Assembly (NCBI GenBank): GCA_950097015.1
Contig: CATNEN010000001.1
Span: 6,061,001 to 6,125,000 of the forward strand
Source of the DNA: Macrostomum hystrix
Taxonomy: Eukaryota; Platyhelminthes; Macrostomidae
Direction: 5' to 3'
DNA length: 64,000 nt
Shown: piece by piece, positions 44,338 through 54,084 of the stretch
How positions within the stretch are numbered: position 1 is the stretch's first letter
Layout of the letters: each line of letters begins with the position of its first letter
Translations under genes and position numbers: made by a program
The notes under the pieces: model-generated
What the model saw: only the letters and a program-made list of their open reading frames with translations
Told to the model about the DNA's origin: nothing
Database searches by the model: none

Positions 44338-46278
44338 ATGGAATTGGAACAGGAGGATCACTCAAACTACGAGGACAACTCAATCTCGTATATTGGTACA
44401 ACTTTAGTGCGATCTACTAGCTACATTATCTTATCATGGGAAAAGCTACCACCTGACTGGCGATCGGAGGACATATCAATCTCGTATATTGGTACAACTT
44501 TAGTGCGATCTACTAGCTACATTATCATATCATGGGAAAAGCTACCACCTGACAGGCGATCGGAGGACAACTCAAACTCGTGTATTGATACAAATTTAGC
44601 GCGATCTACTAGCTACATTATCTTATCATGGGAAAAGCTACCACCTGACTGGCGATTGGAGGACAACTCAAACTCGTGTATTGATACAAATTTAGCGCGA
44701 TCTACTAGCTACATTATCTTATCATGGGAAAAGCTAGCACCTGACTGGCGATCGGAGGACATATCAATCTCGTATATTGGTACAACTTTAGTGCGATCTA
44801 CTAGCTACATAATCTTATCATGGGAAAAGCTACCACCTGACTGGCGATCGGAGGACATATCAATCTCGTATATTGGTACAACTTTAGTGCGATCTACTAG
44901 CTACATTATCTTATCATGGGAAAAGCTACCACCTGACTGGCGATCGGAGGACATATCAATCTCGTATATTGGTACAAATTTAGCGCGATCTACTAGCTAT
45001 ATTATCTTATCATGGGAAAAGCTACCACCTGACTGGCGATCGGAGGACATATCAATCTCGTATATTGGTACAACTTTAGTGCGATCTACTAGCTACATTA
45101 TCTTATCATGGGAAAAGCTACCACCTGACTGGCGATCGGAGGACAACTCAAACTCGTGTATTGATACAACTTTAGCGCGATCTACTAGCTACATTATCTT
45201 ATCATGGGAAAAGCTACCACCTGACAGGCGATCGGAGGACAACTCAAACTCGTATATTGGTACAAATTTAGCGCGCTCTACTAGCATCGAATATCTGTCC
45301 TCGTATCATCCGTGCGATCATCCTGACAGCACAGTCACAACCTGTTCTGTACAACCGAAGGCAGAGCAAAACCTGGTGGAAGACATCGTTCTGCTGATCA
45401 GAGTAAAGTCCAAAAATCGTCTAAATGAACTACTGGACTGTTTCAAACAAAGAGGCATCAAACCTCTTTGTTTAGTAGCCACGCAAGAAGCACATGATGA
45501 GCTTTGTAGGTACAGTAGAAGTAATGGCTTCTCCTTGACGGTACTGAAGATCAGCGCTTTGACCTCCGAGTTCAGCTGGGACCATCCAACTATTCGTGAA
45601 CTGCTTCTTCACTGGCGGTCCCGGTTAAACAACGATACGGCTGTTGAAGTGCCCGAGCTCCTGCAATCGCTATGTGAGAACGAACAGGTCAAGTATCTGT
45701 TGCCTGACGATTTTTTTCTAGAAGATGATGAAAGTGACCTCAAATCAGTAAGCTCGAGGTGGCCTTTTTTTAATAGTGGTGCTAGCTGTCAGGAATTCAA
45801 AGTGGAAGAAATTTCTAAGCACCTCCCGAACGAATCAAACGACTATGAGTATAAAATTAATAATGGCGACCACGAGTCAGGTCCAGTAGTAATTTTAGAT
45901 GGATCTAACCTCCTTGCTGCGAAGGCCGGCGGCGTTGTGTTGACGCTAGCCGTTGAGTTAATCAAAAATAGAAATCCTGATGCCCACATTTTAACTGTCT
46001 TTAAGAAGACTCAGTTTAACGACCGTAATAACGACTTCCTAACCAAAGCTGGGTTTAAGGATATCAAAGGATCGTATGACAGCCTTGAATCCACTAGCAA
46101 CGTAGCTGACGATGACTTGGAATCACAGCGTCTGGCTATCCAGTTCAATGCAGCCTTGATTTCAAATGACCGCTTCAAGCAGAAAGAATATAACGAATTT
46201 AGGCCAAAGTTTGCTCCATTGCTGTACGAATACTTTGTCTATGGTGGTAGACTTTTCCTTCTGACACAAAAATCGTGA
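44338..46278 (+). CDS. 32-residue-repeat protein with C-terminal NYN/Regnase-type RNase domain
   Basis: An intronless 646-codon frame with an ATG start. Residues 13-320 are nine complete and one partial copies of a 32-residue unit (96 bp) containing Arg-Ser-Thr-Ser-Tyr-Ile and Ser-Trp-Glu-Lys-Leu-Pro-Pro-Asp-Trp-Arg. The copies are nearly identical in DNA, so the expansion is recent. Residues about 345-460 are an acidic, non-repetitive linker or second domain. Residues about 515-646 fit the NYN/PIN fold of Zc3h12a-like RNases: Val-Val-Ile-Leu-Asp-Gly-Ser-Asn at the start, an internal Asp-Asp-Asp, then Leu-Ile-Ser-Asn-Asp-Arg-Phe with the acidic residues expected at the metal site. The family cleaves RNA; here the target is unknown. 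No CCCH zinc finger follows. The gene starts 244 bp beyond the LTR element and may be cellular or element-borne. The NYN call is from motifs by eye. Confidence 0.65.
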   Translation: MELEQEDHSNYEDNSISYIGTTLVRSTSYIILSWEKLPPDWRSEDISISYIGTTLVRSTSYIIISWEKLPPDRRSEDNSNSCIDTNLARSTSYIILSWEKLPPDWRLEDNSNSCIDTNLARSTSYIILSWEKLAPDWRSEDISISYIGTTLVRSTSYIILSWEKLPPDWRSEDISISYIGTTLVRSTSYIILSWEKLPPDWRSEDISISYIGTNLARSTSYIILSWEKLPPDWRSEDISISYIGTTLVRSTSYIILSWEKLPPDWRSEDNSNSCIDTTLARSTSYIILSWEKLPPDRRSEDNSNSYIGTNLARSTSIEYLSSYHPCDHPDSTVTTCSVQPKAEQNLVEDIVLLIRVKSKNRLNELLDCFKQRGIKPLCLVATQEAHDELCRYSRSNGFSLTVLKISALTSEFSWDHPTIRELLLHWRSRLNNDTAVEVPELLQSLCENEQVKYLLPDDFFLEDDESDLKSVSSRWPFFNSGASCQEFKVEEISKHLPNESNDYEYKINNGDHESGPVVILDGSNLLAAKAGGVVLTLAVELIKNRNPDAHILTVFKKTQFNDRNNDFLTKAGFKDIKGSYDSLESTSNVADDDLESQRLAIQFNAALISNDRFKQKEYNEFRPKFAPLLYEYFVYGGRLFLLTQKS

Positions 46279-46990
46279 ACTACGATCTAATTCTGATTCT
46301 GAACGACCGCTTTCGCGAACCCAGAGTTTCACATAGTAGAAATGGCGCTTTTCGAGAGATAAAGTAAAAAATATACGTCTTAGGTAGAAGATTTGATCCT
46401 TTCATACAGAAATCAAACACTGGAGAAGATGCGACCGGGCAATCTGGGACAAAAATTATCGCAGCCTCCATAATCCACAAACTACTAACTTTATTCTTCC
46501 CGAAGAGATCAGGAAAAAGGGGTCCCTGCCTCTCTCGCAAAATCCGTCTCCATATTCTGAGACAAAAATTATCGCGGCCACAATTCCAGAAGAGATCATG
46601 CCCAAAAAGTGAACCTGCAAAAAGTGAGCCAAGACAATCAAATTAGCGCTAAAATCCCAATCCCCAAACTAAAGATCCCAATCCCCAAACTAAAGATCCC
46701 AAACCTAGAGTGATAATCCTCTGAAAAAAAATTATTCTTAATAAAAATGCTTATAATCGTCTCTCCAGGATCTTATTACACAAGGCATGAGACTAATTAC
46801 AAGAGTAAGTACCGATGCAAACTAGAATGCAGCGAGTACATGAGGAAATATTGGCCCGGCGTTGATATCAATGTCCCTAATATTAATCTAAGAGTTAAGA
46901 GTCACTGGTATCACAAGTATGGAGTAACTATAAAGGACTACGACAGCTATACTATAAGTTTGCAGAAATCATTAAGCAACTGTATTTTTT
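46279..46990. other. Spacer with a short hypothetical ORF
   Basis: Contains a small direct duplication (CCAATCCCCAAACTAAAGATC-like, about 46650-46710). A + strand frame from an ATG at 46747 to 47088 encodes about 113 residues with several Tyr, Lys and His and no recognised domain. It overlaps the penton-like gene on the opposite strand and may be a gene of the Polinton-like element or chance. Confidence 0.3.
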
Positions 46991-46991
46991 C

Positions 46992-47778
46992 TCACATTCT
47001 CTCAAAGATCCACGTCAATACAAACTCTTCCCCGTTGAAATCAACGCCAACCCCATCTTCAGTCTCAAACTGCAGCACAATCTCGTGAATCTCCTTATTA
47101 CTCAGCACAACTCTTTTCACGGGATTTGGTTTCTCTACCAGCATCTGTCCTCCAGCAACATAATCAAGACTGAGATTACTTCTGATTAGAATATTCAAAC
47201 CCTTTACAATGTCTGCGATATTGGGTGCTAAGAACAAACCGCTTGCACTTAGCAGGGTCCTCGAAACAGCCCCCCGACGCTTGAGTGGCGGTCCGCGCTG
47301 TGGATTCTGCCTAATACACTTTCTTCTCGAATCCCAATTCCCTATACCAAGTGTAATCTTTAAACTCAACCTCCGCATCTTTATGAACCTGCATGACCAC
47401 TCTCATAACTGTGAGATCATAGGAAAATTTAACAGGGAATAGTTTATTCTCTGGCTTGCTCGCATCAGGTGTCTCAAAATGATTTCTCTTTGTAAAAACA
47501 ATTTCCAAGAAATAGTTATAGGTGTCCACGCTCTGTGTGCTTACAGGGAATACAACAGCCTTTTCTGCACCTTTCCATTTGTAATGAAACATATTATTTG
47601 CTGCCATCACATTGGGCACATTTGACCAACCAGTGAAATCGTTAAGATAGACATTGTAATTAGCACCGGGATCCAAACGAATCGGCTGCTCTAATTTCTC
47701 AACAAAAATCCCGCTTTGGTAATTAATTCGCCCTGTTATTGTAATAGGAATTATGGTAGATTCGCGCACGAGTGCCAT
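46992..47778 (-). pseudogene. Penton-like capsid gene of a Polinton/Maverick-type element, frameshifted
   Basis: Two overlapping - strand frames: 47778 to 47311 (155 codons, ATG) and 47378 to 46992. The first has the Gly-Ala-Asn-Tyr-Asn-Val-Tyr-Leu-Asn-Asp and Trp-Ser-Asn-Val pattern near its N-terminus. The second ends with Val-Asp-Phe-Asn-Gly-Glu-Glu-Phe followed by a hydrophobic strand. Together these resemble the start and end of the small jelly-roll (penton/minor capsid) proteins coded by Polintons and adintoviruses. The reading frame breaks near 47311-47378. The family call is from remembered patterns and is tentative; the disrupted two-part structure is seen directly. Confidence 0.45.
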
Positions 47779-48108
47779 AGACTATTTACGCACTAGGAAG
47801 CCTAGCATAAGTGCATTGATTTATGACCAAGTGTGTGCGCAAGACCAGCTCCTTCGGCCCATAGACAATACCCGTCTGGGATTTACTGCATAGTAGCTCA
47901 GAAGAGGGATGGCACGGAGATCAAGTGGAGTATCATTTACCGCACAGTTGCGGAATTTACTGCACACTTCAATCTATTTCTTTGATGGCCTTTGGGCCAT
48001 AAACTATACACGAGCTTGAGACGTTTACGCACACTTGGTTATATGTCAATGCTCTCCTTAGAGTGAGAAATAATATTGTTTAGTCTGTCAACAATCGCTT
48101 CCATTTTT
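47779..48108. other. Intergenic stretch of the Polinton-like remnant
   Basis: No ORF. Contains repeated short motifs such as TTTACGCACTA/ATTTACTGCACA spaced over about 250 bp, which could be regulatory for the - strand gene. Confidence 0.3.
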
Positions 48109-51100
48109 ACCCCCCTAAGAGAGCATCCTCCCAGGCAAAACCGTCTTAATCGCCTCGGTTTATTTACCGGGCGACAGGCCGGCAGTCCCTGAGGAGCTGA
48201 TCTCTCTGACTGAAACCTGCGCTACCAAAAACTATGAGCTCATGGTGGCTGGCGATATAAACGCCCACCACACCCACTGGGGGAGCTCTGACATTAACTC
48301 GAGAGGCGAGGACCTCCTTGCCTACATCCTAACCACGCCTCTGGAGTTCTGCAACACAGGGAGCACCCCGACATTTGACAATGGACGATGGTCTGAGGTC
48401 ATCGACGCCACTCTAGCCACACCTGGGCTCTACCAGAGCCTTAGGGAGTGGCAGGTTCTGCCGGAGACCTCCCTCTCCGATCACAAATACATCTCTTTCC
48501 AACTGGCGGGTGCACGCTGCACTAACCAGATCACTTGGAAAAGGAACGCTAGGAATACCGATTGGGAAGCCTTCAGGTATAGCCTCGAAGGAACCCAACG
48601 GAACCTCAGCCCCCCCGCCAACACCTGCGATGAAGCGGATGAGCTAGCTGAGTTTCTCACCAACTCGCTGACCACCGCCTTCGAGGCCTCCTGCCCCCTC
48701 AAAGCTTACAGAGGCAAAACTTCGGCCCCATGGTGGAATCCGCAGCTCGGCGAGCTCCGTCGAACGGCGAAGCGGCTGCACCGCAGGGCCACGAAGACAA
48801 AAAACCCGGCTGATCAGGCTGCGTATCTCGAAGCCATCCATAGCTTCAAGAAGGAAGTCAGAAACGCCAAAAACAGCAAGTGGCGGCAATACTGTGAGGA
48901 GCTTGAGGGCACTCGCCCCACCTCCAGAATTGTCAAAGCCCTCACGCTGGACAAAATGTCCAAGCTTTCGACGGTGAGGAAGGCCGATGGCCGACCCACC
49001 GAGAACCCTGGGGAAACGCTCGACACTATGCTCACAGCCTTTTTCCCCAGCGTGCCAGCAGGGACAGACCCCCCGGATCACACCGAGGGAGGTCATATCC
49101 TTGCGACGTCCATCATTACTGAAGACCGGGTTACCAAGGCAGCCCAGTCTTTCAAACCCTTCAAATCCCCGGGGCCGGACGGCATTATACCAGCCTTCAT
49201 CCGCGAGGCGGTAAAATGCCATGGCTTCCTCACTAATCTTTGCAAGCTCCTTAAGGCTTGCATTGTGCTTGGGTATGTTCCGAAGGCATGGACCGAGGCG
49301 AGGGTGGTTTTTATCCCCAAGCCAGGCCGCCCGGACTACCATTCCATTAAATCGTTTCGGCCAATTAGCCTAACCTCCACCATGGTCAAACTGATGGAGA
49401 GATTGGTGCTCTGGCGCCTCCTCTCTGTGGAGCTGAAAAATATGCCACTAAGCGGCAATCAACACGCCTTTCGGTCGGGACGTTCCACCGAAAGCGCTCT
49501 CCACGCTCTGGTGGACGCTCTGGAAAAGGCCGTCCTCGGGAACGGCTTTGCCCTGAGCATCTTCCTGGATATTGACGGGGCCTTCGACAACGTTCTCTTC
49601 GAGGCGTTTGACAGGGCCCTACGTATGCGGCACACGCATTCGCATCTTAGGAGGTGGATCATGTACATGGTCCGCCACCGCACTGCTACGGCACACCTTC
49701 TTGGACACCAGCGGACGGTCACTGTCTGCAAAGGTTGCCCACAAGGCGGCGTCCTCTCACCAGTTCTCTGGAACATGGTTATCGACGAGCTCTTACGAGA
49801 CTCTCAGCCAGACCCCATCCTAAAGGTCGGCTATGCGGATGATGTTACGGCAGTGGCATCTGGCCCGGTACTAGAGGCCCTCCGAGACCTTCTGCAAAAC
49901 TCTATCAACAACGCCGAAAGATGGGCAACTCGCCGCGGTCTGAAGCTCTCCGAGTCTAAGACAGCGGCGATCATGTTCACCAGCAAAAACAAATGGCATA
50001 TTCGCCCCCTGCAGCTGTATGGAAAGGACATCACCTTCCAGAAGCAAACTAAATGCCTGGGCATAACGCTCGATCACAGGCTCAGCTGGACTCTTCATGT
50101 CCATGCCAAAGCCAAAAAGGCCTTTGCGATCCTGGCGCAGCTGCGCAGGGCGGTGGGCAACACGTGGGGTCTCACCCCCAAACGCCTATGGTGGATCTAC
50201 ACTGCTATGGTCAGGCCGGCTGTCTCGTACGCCGGACTGATCTGGGCTAGTGCCCTGCAGCTTAAGACCTGCCATGAGACTCTTCGGAGAGTGCAAGGTC
50301 GCGCATGTCGAACGATCATGAGCGCCCCGCCATCCGCCCCCTTCGATGGCCTCAACGCCTTCTTGAACATCCTCCCGCTCGATATCTTTATCCGCGGGGA
50401 GGCGGCAAAAACCGCCCGGCGTCTCCTTGATGCCGGTGTGCGCTTCGTCCCCCAACGAGCGGCAGCGAAGCGAAAGCTCCTGCCGCACACGGACCTTTGC
50501 CTGAGAGACTTGGGTGCGAGCAACGGAATCAATGTCCTTACGGACGGTGAACCGTGCTCGCTCAACCTCCTTCAGCGCTTTAAGGTTCTCATCCCCACCA
50601 GGGACCAAGTTAGCGACCACTGGAACACCCAGGAGGTCCACTGCTACACGGACGGATCCATGAAGGATGGCTCCGCTGGCTTCGGGGTCTGTATCCTTAT
50701 CAACGGACGTGTTGTCGCCACACACGCCCAACACACTGGAAAATCCTCGAGCGTTTTCCAGAACGAGGTCCTGGCCATCAGCTCCTGCGCTGCGGAGTTG
50801 AATGAGAAAAACATCTCAGGCAGGACTATCATCTTTCACTCGGACAGTCAGGCTGCTCTGCAAGCCCTCTGTCACACCACCACAACCTCCCGGACAGTCT
50901 CCGACTGTGTCCGGCAGCTCAATAACCTGGCCGGTAAGAATACCGTCAGACTTCAGTGGATACCAGGGCACGCCGGTTTCCCTGGTAACGAGCTTGCTGA
51001 CCACCTGGCCAAGCAGGGAGGAGCCAGCTCTGCGCCGGGCCCCTCCCCCCGGCTCCGATTCCGAGCACCGTCATTTATCGTCAGATTAATGATTGGACTG

Positions 51101-51654
51101 CCAACCTCCATCTTACCCGGTGGAGAAGCACCACTAACTGCCGCCAATCCAAAGCGGCAGTTCCAGTGCCATCCGCTCGGCTCCGGAAGGTCCTTCTGAA
51201 CCAGACCCGGAAGGACATCCGGGCCCTCACCATGACCCTCACGGGCCATGGCTGCTACGCCAGACACTGTTTCCTCCGTGGAGACCTCCGGAGTGAACTG
51301 TGCCCTTTCTGCAACCTTGAGGACGAGGATGCCCTGCACTTCGTCTGCCACTGCCCTTTCTTCACCAGAGAGAGGCTTAATCACCTCGGACCAAACCCAT
51401 CCATGGACGATGTTTGCAGATCCGAGAACATCCCGCGGCTCGTCCGGTTCCTAAGGGCTACCAGACGAGCCTCTTTCTTCCCCAGCGAGGAACAAGCTGC
51501 AGGAAGGACCGAACACGGACCTCCCTGACTGGCCCCGCGCCATCGGCCGATTGCGGGTCTTTCAGGGATTAGCGGAATGGGCGACTCCCGCCTCCCCGCT
51601 GCGTCCGTCGGACCGCCCTGCAGATAAGTCAAGTAAGTCAAGACCCCCCTAAGA
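48109..51654 (+). mobile_element. 5'-truncated LINE with 12-bp target-site duplication
   Basis: The insertion 48121-51642 is bracketed by a perfect direct repeat ACCCCCCTAAGA at 48109-48120 and 51643-51654. The coding frame is open from the first base of the insert, as expected for a 5'-truncated target-primed insertion. The 3' end has short AAGTC-type repeats instead of poly-A. Base composition is much more GC-rich than the host sequence. Confidence 0.92.
48122..51528 (+). pseudogene. LINE ORF2: endonuclease (partial), RT, RNase H, zinc knuckle; frameshifted
   Basis: The frame runs to 51199 and then a second frame to 51528 continues the protein; the shift lies near 51060-51075. Remaining endonuclease motifs are Gly-Asp-Ile-Asn-Ala-His-His and Ser-Asp-His-Lys; the N-terminal catalytic part is lost by truncation. 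RT shows Phe-Arg-Pro-Ile-Ser-Leu, Leu-Asp-Ile-Asp-Gly-Ala-Phe-Asp, Gly-Gly-Val-Leu-Ser-Pro and the catalytic Tyr-Ala-Asp-Asp. RNase H has Tyr-Thr-Asp-Gly-Ser, His-Ser-Asp-Ser and Pro-Gly-His-Ala-Gly. The second frame holds a Cys-Pro-Phe-Cys...His-Phe-Val-Cys knuckle. RT followed by RNase H points to the I/R1/LOA-like group of LINEs; the exact clade is not determined. The element interrupts the Polinton-like region between its two capsid genes. Confidence 0.88.
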
Positions 51655-51676
51655 AAAAATATTAAACTTTACTGGA

Positions 51677-52330
51677 TCAATTGTTGATCATGTTAAGCCT
51701 CACCTTCCTCTCAAATGCATAGATAATGTACAGGTCCACGGCTGTTGCGGCAGTCCTCTCAATGTTAGTCACGATATTCACCGGGCTGTTATCGGTAGGC
51801 ATTTGTCTGGCAGACACATCAGCGCCAAACATCGGATAAAGAGTTCCATATTGAAGAGCAGTGATAGCAATTCCATTGTTCTCTTTCACAGCCAAGTCGA
51901 CCAACTCGCTGTAAAATTTGCTTATCTTGTTTTCTTTGAAATTTCCATTTGTGGCAGTGCAGGACCCGTAAAGATTCTCACTGATTTCATGCTGAATGTA
52001 CCGCACATCTCCATGCATGTAGCGTATAATGCTATTTGGGTTTCTCAGGTTAATAATAATATACCTGGGATTGCTACATGATCCCTCTTTAATGCAGATG
52101 TTTGTTCTGGTTTCGTTTCGCTTATCTCGACACATGTAGGCCGTGTAGGCGACATCAATGTCCTTCTCTACTGCCTTGAGATAATCTGCTTTTAGTGCGG
52201 TCTTTGGCTCAATGATTTCCAAATACAGCTCGATTCCGGTTAGCTTCACATCCATCCTAGTGTGGTCCACCCCAGTCCACAACACTCTACTGCGATCATC
52301 TCTAGTCATCTTAAAGGTGTAGCTGAAGTT
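51677..52330 (-). pseudogene. C-terminal part of a Polinton-type double-jelly-roll major capsid protein
   Basis: A - strand frame of 210 codons from the ATG at 52309, open for about 20 further bases upstream into a tandem repeat. The C-terminal segment (Asn-Ser-Pro-Val-Asn-Ile, then Val-Asp-Leu-Tyr-Ile-Ile-Tyr-Ala-Phe) and the earlier Leu-Lys-Ala-Asp-Tyr-Leu-Lys-Ala-Val-Glu segment match the pattern of F54H12.2-like proteins, which are major capsid proteins of Polintons. Such proteins are usually much longer, so the 5' part is missing and replaced by the array at 52340. Recognition is by eye and moderate. Confidence 0.5.
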
Positions 52331-52339
52331 ACTAGACAG

Positions 52340-52705
52340 TGGAGAGATGAGGCAGGGAGGAGATGAGACAGGGGAGAGATGAGACAGGGAGGAGATGAGA
52401 CAGGGGAGAGATGAGACAGGGAGGAGATGAGACAGGGGAGAGATAAGACAGGGGAGAGATGAGACAGGGGAGAGATGAGACAGGGGAGAGATAAGACAGG
52501 GATGAGATGAGACAGGGGAGAGATGAGACAGGGATGAGATGAGACAGGGAAGAGATGAGACAGGGATGAGATGAGACAGGGAAGAGATGAGACATGGGAT
52601 AAACTATAAACCAGATGAGAGACAGGAAAGATGAGACAGGAGACACGGGAGAGATGAGAATCTCAATCTCCATATGAGAGAGATGAGACAGGGGAAAGAT
52701 AAGAC
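52340..52705. repeat. GAGATGAGACAGGG minisatellite
   Basis: Repeats of GAGATGAGACAGGG and GAGAGATGAGACAGG. The reverse complement (CCTGTCTCATCTCTC) recurs at 54085-54170, so this array is an inverted relative of the start of the 26-bp array. Confidence 0.9.
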
Positions 52706-52731
52706 AGGACTATAGGAGTTGGAGAGGCAAC

Positions 52732-52794
52732 GGGCCGGATTTGGGAGCTTCGAGGGCCGCATCTGGCCCGCGGGCCGGAGTTTGCCGACCCCTG
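52732..52794 (-). mobile_element. Terminus of a hAT-type DNA transposon
   Basis: On the - strand the sequence starts CAGGGGTCGGCAAACT and continues with CGGCCCGCGGGCCAGAT, the familiar terminus of many non-autonomous animal hAT elements. GCTTAAAC directly outside may be half of an 8-bp target duplication. The other end was not found. Confidence 0.6.
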
Positions 52795-52802
52795 GCTTAA
52801 AC

Positions 52803-53540
52803 AATCCACAATAGCAATCCACAATACACCAATGCGCATAGTGCTATGGCTTTTCTCGTTTCACTCGTTTCTCGTTTATTATTTGTATTATATATTATGT
52901 GATAGCCTCAATTTTTTTTTAAATTGGTGCGCAAAATATTTTTTTTATGCTACGAATATTCAGAATTGTCATGTTTAACGACACGACTCGATAAAATTGT
53001 AGTATAAATACATAACGGGTTTCGTGAACGGAATTTAACCGTTTGGCCTGTCATTAAATTTGAGCTAAAACAGTTTAGTCTCTTTGTGAGTGCATATTCA
53101 AAAAGCCTTAGTTATTTCTAAATAGCTATACTGAGTGGCGCTAGCTTACTGCACAGTTGTACAAGTACTTCTGGTACAAGTACAAGATAGTAGTTTGCGG
53201 ATAAGACCAGAAAACAGTCATCAATGCATTCTAAGCTTATTTTGTTTAGTTTTATAGGTTCCGAATAAGCGATTCGCGAGCAGCAGTAAGCAATAGAGTT
53301 GAAGGCGCATATTGACATGCACAACCTACGAGTATAAGGTATTTAGGGACAATATCTTTCATTTTTATAACCAATAGCTGTAATTGCCAGACAGTATGGT
53401 AGAGCAATGAAATGAACAGGTACAATTACTCATTCAAGATCGATTGCAGAAACTGTATTCGAGTTAGTTTTCGAGTTAATCATTATGATTTTCAATTACT
53501 CGTATTTAGAGCTGCCAAAAGAGTAAAGTTCTGTTATAAA
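52803..53540. other. AT-rich spacer, no gene seen
   Basis: No domain, RNA gene or repeat is recognised apart from short AT runs. Confidence 0.4.
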
Positions 53541-53542
53541 AG

Positions 53543-53968
53543 TCAAACATCAGCGTGCCACTGGCCAAAGCATGAATCTGCGCAAAGACCTGGATTGCCA
53601 GCGCAGGTGGTGCAGCTGAAAACTGTCTTCTTTTGTCGTTTGCTCTTGTAGCACTGCCTGCACCGCTTAGTGTTGGCCGAGCCTGTGCAGCTGTGGACTC
53701 CAGCCTCTTCAAGACATGTTGCTGTGGGACTCCGGCTGCAACCTGCTGCGCCCTGACTGGCCGGCTGCGTGCTGGTCCCGTAGACTGTATAAAGTATTCG
53801 ATAGTAGCCATCAGGAACTCCAGGAAGCAGAGAGACCCGCCGCAAGCTCGGTACACTACCCAGCCATTCCTGACCAGCACCAGGAAGAATTCGCGCCAAG
53901 CTTAGCGAACCATTTCTGAGTTCTTCGGCTTGATTTCGGTTTGTGTCGATGAAGTTCACTGTCTTCAC
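53543..53968 (-). pseudogene. piggyBac transposase C-terminal relic
   Basis: The last 55 codons of this - strand frame (about 53546-53712) carry the Cys-rich C-terminal domain of piggyBac transposases: Arg-Cys-Arg-Gln-Cys-Tyr-Lys, then Cys-Thr-Thr-Cys, Leu-Cys, and Cys-Phe with a final His. The upstream catalytic DDD region is absent. The remaining N-terminal residues in this frame are not recognisable; another - strand frame over the same stretch may carry decayed parts. Confidence 0.6.
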
Positions 53969-54084
53969 AAACTAGTAACTAGATTTTAGCTATGGCCAGG
54001 ATATTGCTGTTCCGCATAAACGCACAGCCAATTCTTTCAGTGCATCCGGGACACCGCGGTTTGCACGCACGGTGCATGTAAGCA

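Noticed and set aside
48413..51641. Minus-strand frames up to 232 codons
   Set aside because: Antisense shadows of the GC-rich LINE coding region.
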